Source of the DNA: Rhabdophis nuchalis
Lineage: Eukaryota; Chordata; Lepidosauria; Squamata; Natricidae
DNA: 64,000 nucleotides
Reading direction: 5' to 3'
NCBI GenBank assembly: GCA_039707465.1
Contig: CM077643.1
Coordinates: 201,525,605-201,589,604, forward strand
Every line of letters begins with the position of its first letter. The stretch's first letter is position 1. The notes beneath the pieces were generated by a model. The model worked only from the letters and a program-made list of their open reading frames with translations. It was not told where the DNA came from and did no database searches. The position numbers and the translations under genes are program-made. Positions 58,127 through 64,000 of this stretch are shown piece after piece.

Positions 58127-58402
58127 TTGGGGTACGAACTTAGTAGTACAGGTTGTAGGCTTATCTTCTCAGAGGTTATACCAGTATACAAGGAACAAAA
58201 AGGAAAGGGCCAGCGCATAGCAGAGTTTAATGTGTGGCTAAAGGAGTGGTGTAAAAAGGAAGGCTTTGGTCTTATTAGTCATGATGCCTGCAGCTGGTCC
58301 AATGATAAACTGTACAAAAGAGATGGTTTGCACCCATCCAAGAAAGGGACTGAGTTACTTGGCACTAAATTCACAGATTTCCTGGCTAAACATTTAAACT
58401 GA
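58127..58402 (+). pseudogene. CR1 ORF1, C-terminal esterase-like domain only
   Basis: The 91-codon open frame (first codon TTG, so the true N-terminus is missing) contains RLIFSEVIPV, AEFNVWLKEWCKKEGF, and LYKRDGLHPSKKGTELLG, and stops at 58402. The spaced Asp/His of DGLHPS is the catalytic end-block of the SGNH/GDSL-type esterase known in CR1 ORF1. The N-terminal part, including the Ser block, was lost by 5' truncation. ORF2 starts about 160 bp further on. Its role is inferred from the CR1 family: an RNA-binding or lipid-esterase accessory protein of the retrotransposition particle. Confidence 0.75.
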
Positions 58403-58560
58403 ATAGTGGGGACAGAGAATCAATAGATAAAGAATATTTCTGTCCCCAGCAAACTAAAATTCATAGGGTTATCAGTGCGTGTAACATAGATAATTGTGCA
58501 GGTAATATTATCAACACTGCTGTCAAGCAAAACCAAACAATTAACAGTGGGTGCCATACC

Positions 58561-61429
58561 ATGTACATGAACCATACAAGTGGCAAAGAAATAGGGGCAA
58601 AGAGAACCATAGTCAGGCATAACACAGGTTTCGTAGACAGAAAACACAGGGTCAATCAAAATGGACTCAAATGTCTATACACCAATGCACAGAGTATGAG
58701 GAATAAACAGGGTGAATTAGAAATTCAAGTAAATGAGGGCAGATACGATATTGTTGCCATTACAGAAACTTGGTGGGATGAAACCCACAAATGGAACATA
58801 CAGCTAGAAGGATTTAAATTATTTAAAAGAAATAGACCAAATAAAAGAGGAGGTGGAGTTGCACTATATATAAGAAATAATTACATCTCTACAGAAATAG
58901 AGCACAACAATGATGAGAACTATCTTGAATGTATTTGGGTCAATATTAAAGGTTGGGGGGGGGAATGATATTGTCATAGGTCTATACTACAGGCCACCCA
59001 ACCAAGCAGAGGAAGTGGATGTACTTTTTGCTAACCAGCTAACTAAGGTATGTAGGAAGCACACTGCAATAGTAATGGGAGATTTTAACTACCCCGACAT
59101 CAATTGGGAAACAAACTCTGCACCAAGTGGAAGATCCAACAGGTTCCTAACAAACCTAGCAGACAACTTTGTTTCCCAAAAGGTAGAGAAGGGAACAAGG
59201 GGATCAGCAATATTGGACTTAATTCTCACTAACAGAGAGGAAATGATAGAAGGTGTAGAAGCTACAGGAACTTTGGGGGCAAGCGATCATGAAATACTGG
59301 AATTCAACATTATGCAAACAAAAGTAGTTGAACAAAGTCAAACTAGAGTCTTAGACTTCAAGAGAGCTAATTTCAACAAACTCAGAGAGAGCTTGGGAAG
59401 GATTCCATGGATGAGAATCCTCAAGGGGAAAACAACTCAAGAAGCTTGGGAAATTTTGAAAAATGAGATTATAAAAGCCCAGTCCAGCGCAATACCAATG
59501 AAGAAGAAAAATAACAGTTCCCAAAAGAAACCAGCATGGCTGCATAAAGAACTCTCTGACAAATTGAAAGACAAAAAGGATAAATATAAAAAGTGGAAAA
59601 AGGGGGACATAACCAAGGCAAAATATCAGCAAATAGCCCGAGCCTGTAAAGATGAAGTGAGGAAAGCTAAGGCTCACAATGAAGAAAGGCTTGCCAAAAA
59701 AGTAAAAAATAACAAAAAAAGCTTCTTCCAACATGTTAAAAATAAGAAAAAAGTTAAGGAAACAATTGGTCCACTGCTGGGAGAAAATGGCAAGAAGATG
59801 ATAAGCAACAGGGAGAAAGCAGAACTATTTAACTCTTTCTTTGCATCTGTCTTTACACAAAGGGATAAAACAGTCCAATCAATCAAAAACAGCACCACAA
59901 ATATCAGATTAGGAACACAAGTTGAAATAGAGAAGAAAATGGTAAGTGAGCACCTGTCTGCCCTGGACGAGTTCAAATCACCAGGACCGGATGGATTACA
60001 CCCCAGGGTTCTGAAGGAACTGGCAGACGAGATCTCAGAACCACTGAACTATATCTTTCAGAGATCCTGGAGCACCGGGGAACTGCCAGAAGACTGGAAA
60101 AGAGCAGATGTGGTTCCCATTTTCAAAAAAGGAAAAAAAACAGATCCAGGAAACTATAGACCCATCAGCCTGACCTCAATACCAGGAAAGATTCTGGAAA
60201 AGATAATTAAACAACAAATAAGTGAACACCTAGAAGCAAACAAAGTAATAGCCAAAAGCCAACATGGGTTTGTCAAAAACAGATCATGCCAGACAAATCT
60301 AATTGCATTCTTTGACAAAGTAACAAAATCAGTGGACCAGAGGAATGCTGTTGATATAATTTACCTGGACTTCAGTAAGGCATTTGATAAAGTAGACCAT
60401 AACCTACTATTAGATAAAGTAGAAAATTGTGGGTTAGACAGCACCACCACCAAATGGATTCGTAACTGGCTGACCAACCGCACTCAACGTGTAGTCCTCA
60501 ATGGAACTGCATCTACATGGAAGGAAGTATGCAGTGGAGTCCCCCAAGGCTCTGTTTTAGGCCCAGTACTCTTTAACATCTTCATCAACGATTTGGATGA
60601 GGGGATAAATGGGGAACTCATCAAATTCGCAGACGACACCAAGCTGGCAGGAATAGCCAACACTCCAGAAGATAGGCTTAAGATACAGAAGGATCTAGAC
60701 AAACTTGAACATTGGGCACTGTCTAATAAAATGAAATTCAATTGTGAAAAAAGTAAGGTCCTACATATAGGCAAGAAAAACCAAATGCACAAGTACAGTA
60801 TAGGTGGTACCTTGCTCAATAGTAGCAACTGTGAGAGGGATCTCGGAATCCTAGTGGACAACCATTTAAATATGAGCCAGCAGTGTGCAGCAGCTGCCAA
60901 AAAAGCCAACACAGTTCTAGGCTGCATCAACAGAGGGATAGAATCTAGATCGCGTGAAGTGTTAATGCCACTGTATAGTGCCTTGGTAAGGCCACACTTG
61001 GAATACTGCATACAGTTTTGGTCGCCACGATGTAGAAAAGACGTGGAGACTCTGGAAAGAGTGCAAAGAAGAGCAACCAAGATGATTAGAGGACTAGAGA
61101 CTAAGACATATGAAGAACGGCTGCAGGAACTGGGTATGTCTAGTTTGATGAAGAGAAGGACCAGGGGAGACATGATAGCAGTGTTCCGATATCTCAGAGG
61201 GTGCCACAAAGAAGAGGGAGTCAAACTTTTCTCCAAGACACCTGGGGGCAGGACAAGGAGCAATGGGTGGAAACTAACCAAGGAGAGAAGCAACTTAGAA
61301 CTAAGGAGAAATTTCCTAACAGTAAGAACAATTAACCTCTGGAACAGCTTGCCTCCAGCAGTTGTGAATGCCCCAACCCTGGAAGTCTTTAAAAAGATGT
61401 TAGACAGCCATTTGTCTGAAATGGTATAA
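58561..61429 (+). pseudogene. CR1 ORF2 (APE endonuclease + reverse transcriptase), one frameshift
   Basis: Endonuclease motifs come in order: LYTNAQSM, ITETWWDE (likely catalytic Glu near residue 69), GGGVALYIRNN, VIGLYYRPPN, MGDFNYPDINW and GASDHEIL (SDH at 59282-59290). Reverse transcriptase motifs follow: DGLHPRVLKEL, PEDWKRADVVPIFKKG, NYRPISLTSIPGK, YLDFSKAFDKVDH, VPQGSVLGPVLFN and FADDTKL (FADD at 60626-60637). The C-terminal domain has LVRPHLEYC and LWNSLPPAVV. The frame changes at a 9-G run (58955-58963); one G fewer would keep a single frame of about 955 codons, close to typical CR1 ORF2 length. There are no other stops, so the insertion is recent. Confidence 0.9.
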
Positions 61430-61511
61430 GATTCCTGCCCATGCAGGGGGTTGGACTAGAAGACCTACAAGGTCCCTTCCAACTCTGCTATTGTATTGTA
61501 TTGTATTACCT

Positions 61512-61974
61512 AGCTATCTGCGGGATCGGATTCTGCCCCATACTTCCTCACGGCCGATTCGCTCCCACAGAGAGGGACTTCTCCGGGTGCCGTCCACTAG
61601 ACTTTGTCAGCGGGCGACGCCCAGGGGAAGGGCTCTCTCTGTGGCGGGCCCTGCCCTCTGGAACGACCTCCCCCCCGATATTAGAACTACCACGGACCTC
61701 CGTTCCTTCCGTCTGAAATTGAAGACGCACTTTTTCTGCTTGGCCGGCCTAGGGTAGCCTCTTATTACAGTATTATAGGGTTTAGGGTTTTAGTGATTGG
61801 TTTTGGGGAATTTTAGCGCAGGGTCTTATGTTTAATCTGTTTTTAACTGTTTTGTATATATTTATTGTCTTAATTTCCCTGTGCACCGCTCCGAGTCCCC
61901 TTGGGGAGAGGGAGCGGTCTAGAAATTAAATATATTATTATTATTATTATTATTACACACACACACACACACAC
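61512..61974 (+). mobile_element. L2-like LINE 3' end with (ATT)n(CA)n tail
   Basis: Starts at LRDRILPHTSSRPIRSHREG, runs to the stop after CLAGLG, and continues with CCTGTGCACCGCTCCGAGTCC, GAGCGGTCTAGAAATTAAAT, an ATT tail and (CA)10. It shares diagnostic bases and the same 5' start with 10223-10661. It lies directly after the CR1 tail. Confidence 0.8.
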
Positions 61975-61979
61975 ATTCT

Positions 61980-64000
61980 TTTGTTATTAGTCAAATCTGT
62001 TATTCTACAATTTGTTAATATCACAGTGTAGCCTTTCTTCACTCTTATGATATTGTTCCCAGTGGTGTGTATTCATACTGTATTCGAGTCTCCTCCCCCC
62101 AGCCCCAATGCACCTTCTGGAATTCTGAGACTTATAGGGCCCTAAACCTGCTAATATTTGGTAGGTTCCTGAAGATCTGGCTAATTCCTAAGGAACAGAG
62201 AAAATAACACTGAATACTGAGTATCTGAATGAGAGAGTCCTATATTATTACAAGTCCATTTTCAGAGTGTTTCACAATATTATATGTGCTGAAATATATA
62301 TCACTGACATTTTCTGACCTAATTCAAAGTGACATTAATACTCTCTTGTTAAATAATACAACAAGTGATATCTTTTCATTTATATTTTAAGGTGGTTAAA
62401 CAATGTGAAATATCAATAAACATATATTTTCAACTTCTTCTTCTACACTGTTTGGCAAAGCCCTGATTTTTTTTTTACATTATGGTTTGTTATATATGGA
62501 CTTAGGGCTTATTTTTCTAAGGGGCACCCTACCTGAAATGATTAATGGTAGCTCAATTTTGGGAGTGGGGAGAATACTTTAAATAAAGTCTGCTTATGAA
62601 AATGTTTCTAGTTAAATAAAATGGAATGACTTGAATATCTTTGTTGTAATTTTTCCATGAAAGCAAAAGTACCTAGCACCTTTAGTAGGTTAGTAGCCTT
62701 CCTTCCTATCAGTGTTAATTTCATTGCTAGCTGTTTTCTTAAACTTCATTCTGTTAAACAAGCCTTCCTCAAATGGGTGCCTACCAAATATGTGGGTCAG
62801 CTCCCAGTATTCCTTGATCTTTGCTGAAAATGCTGGAATATTTAGAGGGTGTAAAATTGGCAGTTTATACTAATATATAGTAGTGATAATCCCTAACCAT
62901 ATAACAACTATTTTTTTCTGATGTGTGACTTTCATTTTGAAGGTAACATAGTTGGTTGACTAATGTTAATTGAAAATTCAGTTGCAATATAAATACTGAC
63001 TGCTAGAAATATGAGTACAGCATAGGAAGTGAAGCTGTGGAATTTAAACACCTGTGCCTTTGTTCAGTAGATCCGTTAGTAGTTTGGGCATTTGCCTTAA
63101 AATATCTGAAACATCCTGAAGCAGTGAAATACTTCAACGATCCCTGAACAGTTGGCTGAGAGCCATCTTTTATTGGTCTCATGAATCCATCCCTTTTTAA
63201 ACAGAATACCTGGAGATAAAATAACTGGATGATAAACAATCAAGTGACAGAAGATCTATCTTGGAATGCATATTTTGTATTTGTCCTGGCATGAAAGATG
63301 TAACCAGTTTAACCACAGAAGTTTTGAAGATAATCTCCTAAGACCTTCCCTTTCCCCCACAATGCTCAAGCAACAGTTATTAATTGCCCGAGGTTCCATT
63401 ATATTGTAAATCTGTACAATGAAACAGAGGAACATGCCATTTTCCTCTAAATAGTGGGGAGAATTCTAGTTGTTAAAGGACGGTTGAGGCATTGCCCTCA
63501 GAAAGAAAATTCACATACAGTAGAACTTCTGGTCACAAACGCTTCTGACCACGACCAAATTGGGTTCCGACCAAAAAATGCACATTTTTCCCCTGTGGCC
63601 AATTCCCCCCTTCTGCGCCATTTTAAGAGACCCTTAAGAGACAGCTATTTTAAGAATAGAATTTTGAGTTCTAAGCAGCTAATCTTTTGACATATTGCTA
63701 CAGGAGGAAGATTGGGGAAAATTACCTATTCAAAAGAGGGAACCTGCCTGTCCTCATTGCCTGTAGATAGTATTCTCAACAGACTTTTGATGGAAAAATC
63801 TAAAATAAACGTTGTTCTGGATCATATTATTTCAGACTTTCAAGATCTGCATTTTTGTAATGGTAGAAGGGAGTGTTTCACCATATACAAAGGCCAACTA
63901 GTTTGTCATGTGAAACATACCTTGAAGTCTGTTATTCAAAGCATATGCTTTATAATCTAATAAAGGAAAAGGCAATTATTCAGATGTTTCCATTCTAAAG
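61980..64000. other. AT-rich non-coding DNA, possible TA-flanked MITE at 63518
   Basis: No gene is supported. TA (63516-63517) followed by CAGTAGAACTTCTGGTCACA and CTTCTGACCACGACCAAATT looks like the left end of a Tigger-like MITE, but the right end was not found. Confidence 0.4.

Larger units (their letters stand above)
58102..61507 (+). mobile_element. CR1 LINE, 5'-truncated, near-intact and young
   Basis: The element carries the end of ORF1 (58127-58402), all of ORF2 (58561-61429, one frameshift) and the CR1 3' UTR (GGGGGTTGGACTAGAAGACC, AAGGTCCCTTCCAACTC). It ends in the ATTGTATTGTATTGTATT microsatellite, equivalent to the (ATTCTATG)n tail of bird CR1. The 5' end lies about 25 bp upstream of the ORF1 remnant, against a copy of the 31-bp end of the preceding TIR element. 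Confidence 0.92.

Noticed and set aside
59351..59976. Hydrophobic minus-strand frames that look like membrane proteins
   Set aside because: Antisense of the lysine-rich CR1 linker; A-rich coding gives Phe/Leu on the other strand.
60484..61293. 269-codon minus-strand frame
   Set aside because: Antisense shadow of CR1 ORF2, whose motifs lie on the plus strand.
1..64000. CRISPR arrays, bacterial operons or phage-like modules
   Set aside because: All regular repeats are microsatellites or transposon ends; coding content and repeats are those of a vertebrate nuclear genome.
1..64000. Endogenous retrovirus or venom-toxin genes
   Set aside because: No paired LTRs with gag/pol/env-like frames and no secreted cysteine-rich coding exons were seen.

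Overview
This window looks like vertebrate nuclear DNA from a squamate reptile, most likely a snake. It is AT-rich, non-coding for most of its length, and full of repeats. The repeat set fits squamates: CR1, L2-like and BovB/RTE LINEs, a Sauria-type SINE and other tRNA-derived SINEs, hAT- and Tigger-like MITEs, and many microsatellites. The species assignment is inference from the repeats. No bacterial, organellar or viral gene organisation is visible.

Host gene. A CpG island (about 1371-2620) carries a strong-Kozak ATG at 2199 and an 88-codon first coding exon that ends exactly at an AAG|GTACGT splice donor (2462/2463). I do not recognise the product. Two candidate downstream exons on the same strand are 13643-13786 (48 codons, phase 0-0) and 17853-17940 (stop codon, followed by AATAAA at 18087). 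The first ends inside the terminal inverted repeat of a Tigger-like element. The second is not in phase with it, so the model is incomplete. The rest of the window would be intron or intergenic DNA.

Layout. 1-1370: AT-rich flank with a double hairpin. 1371-3320: CpG island, exon 1, GAAG and GA microsatellites. 3320-14160: intron-like DNA with old LINE and SINE pieces, candidate exon 2 and a Tigger-like MITE. 14826-17240: a 5'-truncated L2-like LINE with its reverse transcriptase split by one frameshift. 17853-18092: candidate last exon. 19345-25226: SINEs plus BovB, L2 and Penelope-like fragments. 27370-41758: mostly hAT MITEs with clear 8-bp target duplications, some nested, and two near-perfect palindromes. 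44390-48260: a SINE, an old L2 piece, a hAT MITE, and an antisense CR1 into which a younger L2 inserted. 49161-57000: more MITEs and AT-rich DNA. 57832-61955: a TIR element, a young CR1 with an ORF1 esterase remnant and an almost intact ORF2, and an L2 3' end. 61980-64000: AT-rich DNA.

The elements form no shared pathway. What the window offers is a record of insertions: young LINEs inactivated by one-base G-tract changes, insertion into older elements, and a transposon end sitting at a possible exon boundary. I found no convincing new multi-gene system.
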